NCBI RefSeq assembly: GCF_000682775.1
Contig: NZ_AWFI01000016.1
Location: forward strand, 173,060-237,059
From: Hyphomonas sp. L-53-1-40
GTDB taxonomy: Bacteria; Pseudomonadota; Alphaproteobacteria; Caulobacterales; Hyphomonadaceae
Direction: 5' to 3'
Length of the DNA stretch: 64,000 nt
Position numbers and translations under genes: made by a program. The notes below the pieces were generated by a model. It saw nothing but the letters and a program-made list of their open reading frames with translations, searched no databases and had not been told where the DNA came from. Shown in pieces: positions 8,243 through 17,390 of this stretch (the stretch's first letter is position 1; each line of letters begins with the position of its first letter).

Positions 8243-8931
8243 TCCCCGTCCCTTCTGCGAAGCCGCAACCGACCCTTTTGATAATGGAAGGCCAGATACA
8301 CACCCAACAGCGCCATGGCGAGCCCCCACCATGTGATCGCATATCCGAAATGCCGCTGTGGCGGCAGGTCATCATCCATGCGCAATCGCGCAAACGGATT
8401 TGGCCCAGCCATTGCGCGACTATTTTCAACCAGCCGCAACGACTGGGGCTCGAATGCTTCCGGCACCACGCGCTCGGCGACATCCCCCGGCAAAAGATCT
8501 GCGAGATCATCAATACTGTAGGCGTAGAAAACACCTGCCTCCGGCGCGTCGGGGCTCGCGAAGGCATTGCGGCTGCCGGGTGTCTTGTAGATCCCTCGCG
8601 CCGAGAAATTCAGATTGGTCCCGCATTCGGGCCCCTGACAGGGCGTTGGCGGCTCGACCTGATAGAGAAGTTCGATAGTCGTGAAGACGACCCGTTCGCC
8701 TTCATCAATCGCCACGACGCGTCGCCACGACGATGCACCGTCGGCATAGGCATAGACCATGGCTTCACTGCCCGGCACGACCCGACCTTCCAGGCTCACC
8801 CAGTTTGGCTCTGTTTCATCCAATGTCATCTTCGCGCTGAACCGATCATATTGCCAGTTCCCCAGCATGACGAGGATCGCAAGCGATACCACTGTAAACA
8901 GGGTCAAAACGGGATAGGGGCGAAAGCGCAT
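8239..8931 (-). CDS. SURF1 family cytochrome oxidase assembly factor
   Basis: 230 residues with the SURF1 topology: N-terminal membrane helix (about 8-25, VLTLFTVVSLAILVMLGNWQ with the conserved LGNWQ), a periplasmic domain, and a C-terminal helix (WWGLAMALLGVYLAFHYQKGR). SURF1 helps insert heme a into subunit I of aa3 oxidase. It follows ctaE across a hairpin terminator and overlaps thrC by 4 nt. The family call is firm. Confidence 0.93.
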   Translation of the reverse strand: MRFRPYPVLTLFTVVSLAILVMLGNWQYDRFSAKMTLDETEPNWVSLEGRVVPGSEAMVYAYADGASSWRRVVAIDEGERVVFTTIELLYQVEPPTPCQGPECGTNLNFSARGIYKTPGSRNAFASPDAPEAGVFYAYSIDDLADLLPGDVAERVVPEAFEPQSLRLVENSRAMAGPNPFARLRMDDDLPPQRHFGYAITWWGLAMALLGVYLAFHYQKGRLRLRRRDGE

Positions 8932-8952
8932 TGGCGTGTCCGAAAGGTCCTG

Positions 8953-8986
8953 AAAAAAGGCCCGCCAGGCTGTGCGCCGGCGGGCC
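8953..8986 (-). terminator. Terminator between ctaE and SURF1
   Basis: Perfect eight-base stem GGCCCGCC/GGCGGGCC followed, on the minus strand, by TTTTTT. It sits 32 nt after the end of ctaE and 22 nt before SURF1, so it should cut back or attenuate readthrough from the structural oxidase genes into SURF1-thrC. Confidence 0.8.
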
Positions 8987-9017
8987 TGTTAATTAAGCTA
9001 CGATGGCCGGTGGCGAT

Positions 9018-9890
9018 CTATCCGCCATAAACTAGGAATGGCACGACATAAACGAAGGCAAACAGGAACAGCCAGACCACGTCAACGAAGTGCCAGTACC
9101 AAGCCGCAAATTCGAAACCGAGATGCTTCTCTGCGCTCATGCCGCCCATCAACAGACGGATCAAGCAGACTGCGAGGAAGATCGTACCGATCACGACGTG
9201 CGCGCCATGGAAGCCGGTCGCCATGAAGAAGGCGGAGCCATAAAGCGTGCCGTCAAAGGTGAAGGCCGCATGGCTGTACTCGTAGGCCTGCAGCAGGGTG
9301 AACACCATGCCGAGCAGCACCGTAAAGACGAGGCCAAGCTTGGCGCCGGCACGGTCATTGTGCTGCAGCGCGTGGTGCGCCCAAGTGACCGTCGTCCCCG
9401 ACAGCAAAAGGATCAGCGTGTTGATCAGCGGCAGGTGGAACGGGTCAAAGGTCTCGACGCCAACTGGTGGCCAATCTGCAAACCGCGACAGGCCGTCGGC
9501 GTATAGCGCGTTGGCCGAATCCCATGTCTCACCGACACGCGCACTTTCAAAGATGGCGAATTCGAAGAAGCTCCAGAACCAGCCGACAAAGAACATCACC
9601 TCAGACGCGATAAACAGGATCATGCCGTAACGCAGGCCGATCTGAACGACAGGCGTGTGGTCGCCAATGCCGCCTTCCTTGATGACTTCGCGCCACCAGC
9701 CGAACATTACCCACATGACCATCGCCAAGCCTACTGCCAGCAGCCACCAGGTTCCGGCTTCGAGGCCAAACAGGCCTTTCATATAGGTAACACCACCGAG
9801 CGCGGTAACGACTACCGACAATGACCCCAGCAGTGGCCAGGGAGACGGATTGACGAGATGGAAATCGTGTTTGACTTCGTCGTGAGCCAT
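9018..9890 (-). CDS. ctaE: Cytochrome c oxidase subunit III (aa3 type)
   Basis: 290 residues, seven predicted membrane helices, starting [20 protein letters not shown], a typical alphaproteobacterial subunit III start. Family motifs include [16 protein letters not shown] and [14 protein letters not shown] and the C-terminal [13 protein letters not shown]. It stabilises the oxygen-reducing core and proton uptake. It lies about 80 nt downstream of ctaG and ends just before a strong terminator. Confidence 0.97.
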   Translation of the reverse strand: MAHDEVKHDFHLVNPSPWPLLGSLSVVVTALGGVTYMKGLFGLEAGTWWLLAVGLAMVMWVMFGWWREVIKEGGIGDHTPVVQIGLRYGMILFIASEVMFFVGWFWSFFEFAIFESARVGETWDSANALYADGLSRFADWPPVGVETFDPFHLPLINTLILLLSGTTVTWAHHALQHNDRAGAKLGLVFTVLLGMVFTLLQAYEYSHAAFTFDGTLYGSAFFMATGFHGAHVVIGTIFLAVCLIRLLMGGMSAEKHLGFEFAAWYWHFVDVVWLFLFAFVYVVPFLVYGG

Positions 9891-9967
9891 GGCCCTTTTG
9901 ACCCCTCTAAAAAATCACATGAATCAGAGCGCTCTTTAGACCGCTCCGGCCTGTATGTGCAACTGCA

Positions 9968-10546
9968 TCAGCCGGCATTGGCTGAATTCGCCGCACCCTT
10001 CTGGGCGGCTTTTTTCTCGCCCGAATAGCTGGAACTGTCAAAAAACGTGTAGCTGAGCGTGATCGTCTCCAGGGATTTAGCCACCCGGTCCTCAAGCATG
10101 TCTGCAGAAACGAAATAGACGATCGGCAGTTTCTTCGTTTCGCCAGGTGCAACGACCCGTTCTTCAAAGCAGAAACACTCAAGCTTGTTGAAGTAGAGAC
10201 CCGCATAGTGCGGCGTCACATTATAGCTCGCAATAACACGGATTTCCTCATCTGTTGGATTGGAAACCTCATAAAAGGCCAAGCCATGCTGGCCAAGCTT
10301 CAATGTCTGCGTTGTCTGTAGCGGATGGAAGATCAGCGGCGTATCAGCGACATTGGCGTCGAAACGCACCATCACTTCCTGTTCGACCATCTTCTCCGGG
10401 GCCGCCGTGGCAATGCGTGTCGTGCCCCCAAAGCCCGTCACCTTGCAGAAGGTGTCGTACAGCGGGTCCGCTGCGAAACCGAGCCCGAGCATGCCTGTGA
10501 AAACGCCCAGCGAAACAAGTGCTACCTTCGTGTTCGACAGCTTCAT
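9968..10546 (-). CDS. ctaG: Cytochrome c oxidase assembly protein CtaG/Cox11
   Basis: 192 residues. One N-terminal membrane helix (about 8-27) and an Ig-like periplasmic domain carrying the copper-binding NKLECFCFEE motif. Cox11 delivers copper to the CuB site of subunit I. Start overlaps the previous small membrane protein gene by 4 nt. The C-terminal tail (KKAAQKGAANSANAG) is low complexity. The gene order ctaB, small membrane protein, ctaG, ctaE is standard for alphaproteobacterial aa3 operons. Confidence 0.95.
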   Translation of the reverse strand: MKLSNTKVALVSLGVFTGMLGLGFAADPLYDTFCKVTGFGGTTRIATAAPEKMVEQEVMVRFDANVADTPLIFHPLQTTQTLKLGQHGLAFYEVSNPTDEEIRVIASYNVTPHYAGLYFNKLECFCFEERVVAPGETKKLPIVYFVSADMLEDRVAKSLETITLSYTFFDSSSYSGEKKAAQKGAANSANAG

Positions 10547-10857
10547 GGTTCGCCCTCTTCCGGTCGCGTTTCGTCGATTGGTGTCAGATTTGGTGGGGGT
10601 GCCGCCTGATCCGGCGTCATGCCCTCGGGCAGATCATTGATGCGCTCACCTTTGTCATCGACTGAATAATAAAAGCCACTCTGGCTCAAATCGGATGACG
10701 ACAAGCGGATAAAAGTGACAACGCCCACGAGAATCACAAAGCCTGCAAGTGCCAAACCTAACCAGAGATTCCGGCTTTTGCGGGCGCGCAATTCCGCCTC
10801 TTCCGGCGTGTAGGCGTCGGTGAATTCACCGGCATATTTCTCTTTTTCGTCAGACAA
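10543..10857 (-). CDS. Small membrane protein of the oxidase operon (CoxF-like position)
   Basis: 104 residues: charged N-terminus, one transmembrane helix (about 30-50, LWLGLALAGFVILVGVVTFI), and a proline-rich acidic C-terminal tail (about 75-104). It begins 1 nt after ctaB and overlaps ctaG by 4 nt. A small one-helix protein in this position is common in alphaproteobacterial oxidase operons and is usually called CoxF-like; sequence similarity is too short for me to assert homology. Role in oxidase assembly is inferred from position. Confidence 0.8.
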   Translation of the reverse strand: MSDEKEKYAGEFTDAYTPEEAELRARKSRNLWLGLALAGFVILVGVVTFIRLSSSDLSQSGFYYSVDDKGERINDLPEGMTPDQAAPPPNLTPIDETRPEEGEP

Positions 10858-10858
10858 A

Positions 10859-11812
10859 TCAGGCCCCTCCTACAGGGAAGTGCAAACCTGCGGCATGCTC
10901 AACAATCAGGGCCGCGAAGACGAGGAACAAGTACAGGATGGAAAAGAAGAACATGCTGCGCGCGAGTTTCATGTCGGCAGCGCTAGCTCCGGCGTCGCCC
11001 GCCCTCGAGCGCCAAACACGGACTGCGTAACCCAGGAAGACGAGCCCCAGAGCCAACGTAACCAAGCCATAAATCCACCCGCCAAGACCGGTTGCAACCG
11101 GAAGCAATGCGAGCGGCACGAGCAAGATCGTGTAAAGCAGTATCTGGTTTCGCGTTGCTTTTGCGCCATGCGTTACAGGCAACATGGGAACACCGGCCTT
11201 CTCATACTCGCCATGTGCCAACAAGCTGAGCGCCCAGAAGTGCGGCGGCGTCCAGAAGAAGATAATCGCGAACAGTATCCACGCGTCGACAGGTGTGTTG
11301 CCTGTGACCGCCGCCCATCCGATTACAGGCGGAAACGCGCCCGCGCCGCCGCCAATGACGATGTTCTGAGGCGTCGAACGTTTGAGCCACATCGTGTAGA
11401 TGACCCCGTAGTAGAATATCGAGAATGCCAGGAGCGCAGCGGCCAACCAATTAGAGGCGAGCCACATGAGCAGAACCGATACGCCGCTCATAATAAGGCC
11501 CATGGCGAGGGCCTCCTCCTTTGGCACAGCGCCCGATGGAACTGGCCTTGTCGATGTACGCGTCATGATCTGGTCGATATCGGCATCGTACCACATATTG
11601 ATCGCGCCAGCCGCGCCCGATCCGAGCGCAATGGCCAGTGTCGCTATCGCTGCCATGACCGGGTTGATCGGCACACCGGTAACGCCGACGGCAGCGATCA
11701 GACCCGCAATCGCGGTGAACACAACCAGCATCATGATGCGCGGCTTCAGCAGCTGCACATAGTCGCCTGCGGTCGCGTAGCGTTTCGTTTGCGATGCACT
11801 CATGTCGGTCAT
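10859..11812 (-). CDS. ctaB: Protoheme IX farnesyltransferase (heme O synthase)
   Basis: 317 residues, UbiA-superfamily polytopic membrane enzyme that farnesylates heme b to heme o, the precursor of heme a. First Asp-rich motif region is NMWYDADIDQIMTRTSTRP, preceded by LLKPRIMMLVVFTA. The second loop has WTPPHFWALSL and MLPVTHGA. The length and start (MTDMSASQTKRYA) are typical. It lies about 100 nt downstream of ctaD, with a GC-rich hairpin but poor T-tract in that gap. Confidence 0.95.
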   Translation of the reverse strand: MTDMSASQTKRYATAGDYVQLLKPRIMMLVVFTAIAGLIAAVGVTGVPINPVMAAIATLAIALGSGAAGAINMWYDADIDQIMTRTSTRPVPSGAVPKEEALAMGLIMSGVSVLLMWLASNWLAAALLAFSIFYYGVIYTMWLKRSTPQNIVIGGGAGAFPPVIGWAAVTGNTPVDAWILFAIIFFWTPPHFWALSLLAHGEYEKAGVPMLPVTHGAKATRNQILLYTILLVPLALLPVATGLGGWIYGLVTLALGLVFLGYAVRVWRSRAGDAGASAADMKLARSMFFFSILYLFLVFAALIVEHAAGLHFPVGGA

Positions 11813-11916
11813 GATCTCTGTCGGGTCCCTTCAAGCGAAACGGCCCAAGCGCATCTTGCGCCGGGCCGCCTCGGTTTTTCAGACTGTCTGGAAGGCCGGG
11901 CCCTTCCTTTTGGCTG

Positions 11917-13581
11917 TTAGTGGCCGCCTTTATTGGACACGTGCGGCAGCTCGTTGAACTGGTGGAATGGCGGCGGCGAAGGCAGCGTCCATTCCAGCGT
12001 CGTGGCACCCTCGCCCCATGGATTGGCTTCACCCTTGCGACGGCGGATCATGGCTTCGACGAGGCCGACGAAGAAGATCAGTGTCGCCACAAGCGTGATC
12101 GCGTACCCGATCGACGACCACATGTGCCAGGTGGCAAAGCCGTCAGCATAGTCAATGTAGCGGCGTGGCATGCCCTGCAGGCCCAGGAAATGCTGCGGGA
12201 AGAACAATACGTTCGATCCGATGAACATCAGCCAGAAGTGCAGGCCGCCGATCATGCCATTATACTTGATGCCGAACATCTTCTCGAACCAATAATACCA
12301 ACCTGCGAAGAGGCCGAACACGGCGCCAAGCGACAGCACGTAGTGGAAGTGCGCGACGACGTAATAGGTGTCGTGCAGGGCGTGGTCGATACCGGCGTTA
12401 GCCAAGACCACACCGGTAACACCGCCCACAGTGAAGAGGAAGATGAAGCCAATCGCCCAGAGCATCGGGACCGTGAAGTCGATGGACCCGCCCCACATGG
12501 TCGCGATCCAAGAGAAGATCTTGATACCCGTCGGAACGGCGATCACCATCGTGGCCGCAACGAAGTAGGCTTTCAGATCCACATCCATACCGACTGTGTA
12601 CATGTGGTGTGCCCACACAACGAAGCCGATCACCCCGATGGAGACCATGGCGTAGGCCATACCAAGATAGCCAAAGATCGGTTTCTTGGAGAAGGTCGAC
12701 ACGATGTGGCTGACGATGCCGAAGGCCGGCAGGATCATGATGTAGACTTCAGGGTGACCAAAGAACCAGAACAGATGCTGGAACATGATCGGGTCACCAC
12801 CACCCGCAGGTGCGAAGAATTGCGATCCGAAGTTACGGTCGGTCAACAGCATGGTCAGCGCGGCAGCAAGCACCGGCAGCGACAGCAGCAGCAGGACGGC
12901 CGTGATGAGCACGCCCCAAGCGAACAGCGGCATCTTGTGCATGGTCATGCCAGGCGCGCGCATGTTCAGAATGGTCACGATGAAATTGATGGCGCCGAGG
13001 ATCGACGCGATACCCGCCGTATGCAGCGACAGGATGAGCACATCCATTGCCGGACCGGGATGGCCCGTGGTGGACGACAGTGGCGGATAAAGCACCCAGC
13101 CACCTCCGAACCCGTCGCCGGGTCCACCCGGAACCGTCATCGAGATACAGGCCAGCACAAAAGCTGCAACTGTAAGCCAGAACGAGATGTTGTTCATGCG
13201 CGGGAAGGCCATGTCTGGCGCGCCGATCATCAACGGAACGAACCAGTTTCCAAAGCCACCAATGAGCGCCGGCATCACCATGAAGAAGATCATGATCAGA
13301 CCGTGATAGGTGATCACAGTGTTATAAAAATGCTTGGCATTTTGAATGGCCACGTCGCCTTCACCAGCAACGAATTGTGTCATCACTCCGATACCCGGCT
13401 CAGCAAGTTCCCAACGAATCAGGCCAGACAGCGTGTATCCCACGACCCCCGCGATCAGCGCGAAGATCAGGTATAGCGTCCCGATATCCTTGTGATTGGT
13501 CGAAAACAGCCAGCGCGTAAAGAAGCCGGGCTTGTGATCGTGTGAGTCGTGATGGTCGATGGCCACTTCATCCATAGGCAT
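11917..13581 (-). CDS. ctaD: Cytochrome c oxidase subunit I (aa3 type)
   Basis: 554 residues, twelve membrane helices. Signatures: [15 protein letters not shown] at the start, heme a ligand region [12 protein letters not shown], the [14 protein letters not shown] loop with the cross-linked His-Tyr and K-channel Glu, the CuB pair WAHHMYTVG, and the heme ligands in [14 protein letters not shown]. It reduces oxygen to water while pumping protons. It starts 20 nt after ctaC in the minus-strand operon. Length is normal. Confidence 0.98.
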   Translation of the reverse strand: MPMDEVAIDHHDSHDHKPGFFTRWLFSTNHKDIGTLYLIFALIAGVVGYTLSGLIRWELAEPGIGVMTQFVAGEGDVAIQNAKHFYNTVITYHGLIMIFFMVMPALIGGFGNWFVPLMIGAPDMAFPRMNNISFWLTVAAFVLACISMTVPGGPGDGFGGGWVLYPPLSSTTGHPGPAMDVLILSLHTAGIASILGAINFIVTILNMRAPGMTMHKMPLFAWGVLITAVLLLLSLPVLAAALTMLLTDRNFGSQFFAPAGGGDPIMFQHLFWFFGHPEVYIMILPAFGIVSHIVSTFSKKPIFGYLGMAYAMVSIGVIGFVVWAHHMYTVGMDVDLKAYFVAATMVIAVPTGIKIFSWIATMWGGSIDFTVPMLWAIGFIFLFTVGGVTGVVLANAGIDHALHDTYYVVAHFHYVLSLGAVFGLFAGWYYWFEKMFGIKYNGMIGGLHFWLMFIGSNVLFFPQHFLGLQGMPRRYIDYADGFATWHMWSSIGYAITLVATLIFFVGLVEAMIRRRKGEANPWGEGATTLEWTLPSPPPFHQFNELPHVSNKGGH

Positions 13582-13601
13582 GGCGTGTCACTCTTCCCTA
13601 A

Positions 13602-14600
13602 TTACTGTTTGGCGGCGAACTGGGTCGCCTGCTCAGTGGATGCAAAAACGTCGACGGTTGCGTAGGCGGCTTCATAGTCACCCGCGAGCATAAACTCGGC
13701 CCAGCTGTCGAATTGCGCCTGGCTGACCACGCGCACCTCAATGGGCATGAAGGCATGGTTCACCCCGCAAAGCTCGGAGCACTGGCCATAGTAGATGCCC
13801 GGCTCCTCGACGAGGAACCAGCCCTCGTTCAGGCGACCCGGAACGGCGTCCGTCTTCACACCGAAGGCTGGAACGGTCCAAGAATGAATCACGTCAGCTG
13901 CGGCCGTGTAATAACGCACGAAACGATCTTCCGGGATAACCATGGGGTAATCGACGGCGAGATTTTTGGGCTTGGATGCGAAATCGGTACGGCCTGTTGC
14001 CCCGGCGTAGTTGTCGCCATCTGTCGAAATACCGACATGAACCGGGTTGGAAACGAATTCCAGCGGATAACCCGAATCATCAATCAGGTCCGGATAGGTA
14101 TAGGTCCAGTTCCATTGGTTGCCCTGCGCCTTGACGTTCACGAAGCCTTTTTCAGCCGCTTCCGGGAAATAGTCCTTGGCGAAGCGCTCATGCTGAGCCG
14201 TCTTTCCGTCAGCAATCATCGCATCCGACTTGTCAGTAATCTGCTGAAGGTTTGGAACCACGTCCTGATAATACAGGTTCGGGAAGGACTGGCTCGCAAT
14301 TGCAACGAGGATCAGCGCCGGAACAACCGTCCAGATGATTTCAATCAGCGTATTGTGGCTGAACTTCTTCGGCACCGGATTGGCCTTGCGATTGTGACGC
14401 AAGATGATCCACATCAGCAGGCCAAGCACCAGCAGAGTGATCAAGACGATGATGATCAGAACGAAGTGGTGGAAGGTGTGAATGCGCTCTGCGATGCGCG
14501 TTGCGGCAGGCTGGAAACCCAGCGCACCGTCTTGAGGAACGAATGCCAGCGCCGGACCGGCCATGACGGCAGCGCACAAGGCGGCAATAAGGTGTCGCAC
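13602..14600 (-). CDS. ctaC: Cytochrome c oxidase subunit II with an extra insertion
   Basis: 332 residues. Signal peptide (ends about ALAF), two membrane helices (about 40-62 and 85-105), then a periplasmic CuA cupredoxin domain with HSWTVPAFGVKTDAVPGR and GQCSELCGVNHAFMPI. An unusual stretch of roughly 35 residues lies between helix 2 (NLYYQDVVPN) and GNQWNWTYTYPD; typical alphaproteobacterial proteins have only about ten residues there. The start codon is GTG, supported by GAGGA seven bases upstream. It is the first gene of the oxidase operon, divergent from a TPR gene. Confidence 0.96.
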   Translation of the reverse strand: MRHLIAALCAAVMAGPALAFVPQDGALGFQPAATRIAERIHTFHHFVLIIIVLITLLVLGLLMWIILRHNRKANPVPKKFSHNTLIEIIWTVVPALILVAIASQSFPNLYYQDVVPNLQQITDKSDAMIADGKTAQHERFAKDYFPEAAEKGFVNVKAQGNQWNWTYTYPDLIDDSGYPLEFVSNPVHVGISTDGDNYAGATGRTDFASKPKNLAVDYPMVIPEDRFVRYYTAAADVIHSWTVPAFGVKTDAVPGRLNEGWFLVEEPGIYYGQCSELCGVNHAFMPIEVRVVSQAQFDSWAEFMLAGDYEAAYATVDVFASTEQATQFAAKQ

Positions 14601-14765
14601 GAAGTTATCCTCGTCTCATTGGAATCTGTGTCCCTCTATCTACAATACGTGATAGCCGCAACCTACCACTTTACGCGCTCAATATTGTCGCAGGTTGTCG
14701 GCGATACCTTCGATCTGTGGTATGTTCTCCCCACGGCCGGAACATGAAATGAAAGGTCAAAAGCA

Positions 14766-15320
14766 ATGAAAAACTCAATTCTTACCGCCTTCCTTCTGCT
14801 CGGAATGGGCGTTGGGCCCGCAAATGCGCAGGTATTGGTACTCGGGGGAGGAATTGCCGAGGACTGTTATGAAGCAGCGAAATTTGGATCCGTTTCCCCG
14901 CGAGAAGGCGCTGCAATCTGCACCAGGGCGATCCAGCATGAAGCGATGAAGTTGAGCAATCGTGCCGCCACGTACACGAATCGCGGCGTGCTCTACATGC
15001 GCGCCGGGCTCTACGAGAAAGCGCTTTCTGACTATGACAAGTCCAAGCGCATCAGCCCTGACACTGGCGAAACCTATCTCAATGAGGGCGCAGCCTACAT
15101 ATTCATCGAAGCGTATGACAAAGCGCTCCAATCCCTGGACCAGGCCATCGCATATGGCTCTAACGATTTACACGCCGCCTACTACAATCGCGCACTGGCA
15201 AAGGAAAAACTGGATGATGTGGAAGGCGCCTATTACGACTTTCGCCGAGCGCTGGAATTGAAGCCTGATTGGGAGTTGGCCGAATGGCAGCTGTCACGCT
15301 TCGAGATCAGCACGAACTGA
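14766..15320 (+). CDS. Exported TPR-repeat protein
   Basis: 184 residues with a clear signal peptide (MKNSILTAFLLLGMGVGPANAQ). Residues 55-170 contain about three tetratricopeptide repeats, for example AATYTNRGVLYMRAGLYEKA and HAAYYNRALAKEKLDDVEGA. Such proteins act as periplasmic scaffolds; no partner can be named. It is divergent from ctaC across 165 nt and followed 63 nt later by tldD. A short region before the repeats has two cysteines (around residues 32 and 48) that could form a disulfide. Confidence 0.85.
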   Translation: MKNSILTAFLLLGMGVGPANAQVLVLGGGIAEDCYEAAKFGSVSPREGAAICTRAIQHEAMKLSNRAATYTNRGVLYMRAGLYEKALSDYDKSKRISPDTGETYLNEGAAYIFIEAYDKALQSLDQAIAYGSNDLHAAYYNRALAKEKLDDVEGAYYDFRRALELKPDWELAEWQLSRFEISTN

Positions 15321-15383
15321 TCAGGAGCGGGTTTCTGCGCCTTTGCCCTTGCGACGCGCCGGGGTGTCACGCATCTATTCAAG

Positions 15384-16787
15384 ATGACACAGACATCCCT
15401 GCCCTTCGACCTGACCAAGGCTTCTGAAATCTTGTCCGACGCCGCAAAAGGCGCCGACGATGGCGATCTTTTTGTTGAGCGTTCCCGATCAGAAAGCTTC
15501 GTATTTGATGACGGGCGGCTGAAGTCTGCCGCATTTGATACCGATCAGGGCTTCGGTCTTCGGGTCGTCGCCGGTGAGACGACCGGCTCCGGCTATGCCT
15601 CTGAGTTGTCGCTGGACGCGATTCGCCGCGCGGGCGAAACAGCGTCGCAGGCCAAGCGCGGTTATTCAGGCCATCTCGCGACCGGACCGACCCCGACAAA
15701 TCGTCGGCTCTACGACCCGATTGACCCAACCTCTGCGCCAGACTTCTCCCTGAAGACTGGCCTATTGGCTGAAATCGACGCTTGGGCACGCGCATACGAC
15801 CCGCGCGTGGTTCAGGTCTCGGTCTCGCTCGCCGGCAGTCACAAGGAAATCGACATTGTTCGCCCGGACGGCGCGGTCTTCTCGGAAGTTCGGCCGCTCG
15901 TTCGTTTGAATGTGTCGGTGACGCTGGAAGAAAACGGGCGCCGCGAATCCGCTGGGGCCGGTGCCGGTGGCCGTGCTGCTTATGAAGATTGGATCCAACC
16001 GGATCGCTGGAAGGCAATGGTCCAGCGCGCCGTGAAGAAGGCATCAGTAAATCTCCAATCCATCCCTACCCCTGCCGGACAGATGGAGGTCGTGCTTGGG
16101 CCAGGCTGGCCGGCCGTTCTGTTGCACGAAGCGGTAGGTCATGGCCTTGAGGGTGACTTCAACCGCAAAGGCACAAGCGTATACTCTGGTCGCATTGGTG
16201 AGCAGGTCGCTGCCAAGGGTGTCACCATTGTTGATGATGGCAGCATCGAACGCCGCCGAGGCTCACTCTCGTTTGATGATGAGGGTACGCCAACGCAGAG
16301 GACCGTTCTGATCGAAGACGGCATTTTGAAAGGCTACATGCAAGATCGGATGAATGCGCGCCTCATGGGTCAGGCCCCGACCGGCAATGGCCGCCGCGAA
16401 AGCTATGAATCAGCCACCATGCCACGCATGACGAATACGGTGATGCTCGGCGGCGACAAGGATCCGGACGAAATTGTGGGCTCGATCAAGCGCGGTCTTT
16501 GGGCGGTCGACTTCGGCGGCGGCCAGGTCGACATCACCTCCGGCAATTTCGTGTTCCAGTGCACCGAGGCCTATCTCGTCGAGAACGGAAAAATCGTTGC
16601 GCCTGTCAAGAACGCCACGCTGATCGGACATGGACCAACGGTGTTGCAAGACGTCACGATGATCGGCAACGACTTCGCCATGGATGATGGCGTCGGCGTA
16701 TGCGGCAAGGCCGGACAGTCGGTACCTGTGGGTGTTGGCCAGCCAACCCTCAAGGTTGGTGCCCTTACTGTAGGCGGCGCAGGCTAA
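15384..16787 (+). CDS. tldD: TldD metalloprotease/maturase
   Basis: 467 residues of the TldD/PmbA family. The zinc motif HEAVGHGLEGD starts at H248. N-terminal LFVERSRSESFVFDDGRLK and C-terminal VGVCGKAGQSVPVGVGQPTL are family hallmarks. With TldE/PmbA it forms a heterodimeric protease that processes small peptides and natural-product precursors and helps degrade CcdA in E. coli. The pmbA partner is not in this window. Length is typical. Confidence 0.96.
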   Translation: MTQTSLPFDLTKASEILSDAAKGADDGDLFVERSRSESFVFDDGRLKSAAFDTDQGFGLRVVAGETTGSGYASELSLDAIRRAGETASQAKRGYSGHLATGPTPTNRRLYDPIDPTSAPDFSLKTGLLAEIDAWARAYDPRVVQVSVSLAGSHKEIDIVRPDGAVFSEVRPLVRLNVSVTLEENGRRESAGAGAGGRAAYEDWIQPDRWKAMVQRAVKKASVNLQSIPTPAGQMEVVLGPGWPAVLLHEAVGHGLEGDFNRKGTSVYSGRIGEQVAAKGVTIVDDGSIERRRGSLSFDDEGTPTQRTVLIEDGILKGYMQDRMNARLMGQAPTGNGRRESYESATMPRMTNTVMLGGDKDPDEIVGSIKRGLWAVDFGGGQVDITSGNFVFQCTEAYLVENGKIVAPVKNATLIGHGPTVLQDVTMIGNDFAMDDGVGVCGKAGQSVPVGVGQPTLKVGALTVGGAG

Positions 16788-16863
16788 ATTTGCTGTCATC
16801 TTGGTTGGCCAGACTTGCGGCCCAACGCTCACTTTGACACTTTGCCGCCATATTTGAGCTCCG

Positions 16864-16891
16864 ACTCAATGCAGTTAAGTTACAGTTGAGT
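16864..16891. promoter_or_regulatory. Small inverted repeat before rhodanese gene
   Basis: ACTCAA and TTGAGT separated by 16 bases, ending 5 nt before the ATG of the rhodanese gene. It could be an operator or an RNA hairpin at the start site. Six-base arms are weak evidence. Confidence 0.2.
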
Positions 16892-16896
16892 TCCAC

Positions 16897-17337
16897 ATGA
16901 CACGTCGATCTATGTCCGTTTTGGCTGTTGCATCCATATATGCAGCATTGTCATTGCCCGCTTTCGCGGACGTTCAGAATCTTTCCGCGGAGTCCGCGCA
17001 CAAATTGGTGCAACGCGGCGAGTTGATCCTGCTGGATGTACGTACACCGTCAGAATGGGCGATGACGGGCATGCCGCGCGACAGCGTGGGAGCGAACGTC
17101 AAGGATGTGGACTTCCTAGCTCAGGCACGCGGCGCGGTTTTGGGCGATCTTGAATACCCCATTGCGGTCATATGCAGAGCGGGCAACCGCTCCACCCTTG
17201 CTGCATCTCAGCTCGAGGCTGCTGGCTTTGCGGAGATTTACGAAATCACCGAGGGTATGGCCGGCCTGGAGGGCATTGGCGATGGCTGGATCAAGCGGGG
17301 TTTGCCAACGGACCAGTTTCTACCGCCCGACCGCTAG
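16897..17337 (+). CDS. Exported rhodanese-domain protein
   Basis: 146 residues. Signal peptide (MTRRSMSVLAVASIYAALSLPAFAD) then one rhodanese domain. The active-site loop is ICRAGNRSTLAA, with the catalytic cysteine in CRAGNRS and DVRTPSEWAMTGMP earlier. It may transfer sulfane sulfur in the periplasm or sense redox state; the physiological acceptor is unknown. Single-gene unit after tldD, convergent with the POT transporter gene. Confidence 0.9.
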   Translation: MTRRSMSVLAVASIYAALSLPAFADVQNLSAESAHKLVQRGELILLDVRTPSEWAMTGMPRDSVGANVKDVDFLAQARGAVLGDLEYPIAVICRAGNRSTLAASQLEAAGFAEIYEITEGMAGLEGIGDGWIKRGLPTDQFLPPDR

Positions 17338-17356
17338 GAAACATTCGGTGCAATAG

Positions 17357-17382
17357 AAAAAGGGCAGCTCCAGTGGAAGCTG
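17357..17382 (-). terminator. Possible terminator after POT transporter gene
   Basis: On the minus strand CAGCT...AGCTG is followed by CCCTTTTT, just after the transporter stop codon. The stem is short and imperfect. Confidence 0.45.
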
Positions 17383-17390
17383 ATGATTTG

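Noticed and set aside
11845..11870. GC-rich hairpin between ctaD and ctaB as a terminator
   Set aside because: Imperfect stem and no useful T-tract on the minus strand; at most an mRNA processing or stability element.
10820..11920. 366-codon open frame opposite ctaB
   Set aside because: Antisense shadow; low-complexity Arg/His-rich translation with no motifs, while the minus strand encodes a clear ctaB.
11920..13476. Long 518-codon open frame opposite ctaD
   Set aside because: It is the antisense shadow of cytochrome oxidase subunit I, with histidine/arginine/aspartate-rich composition and no domain.
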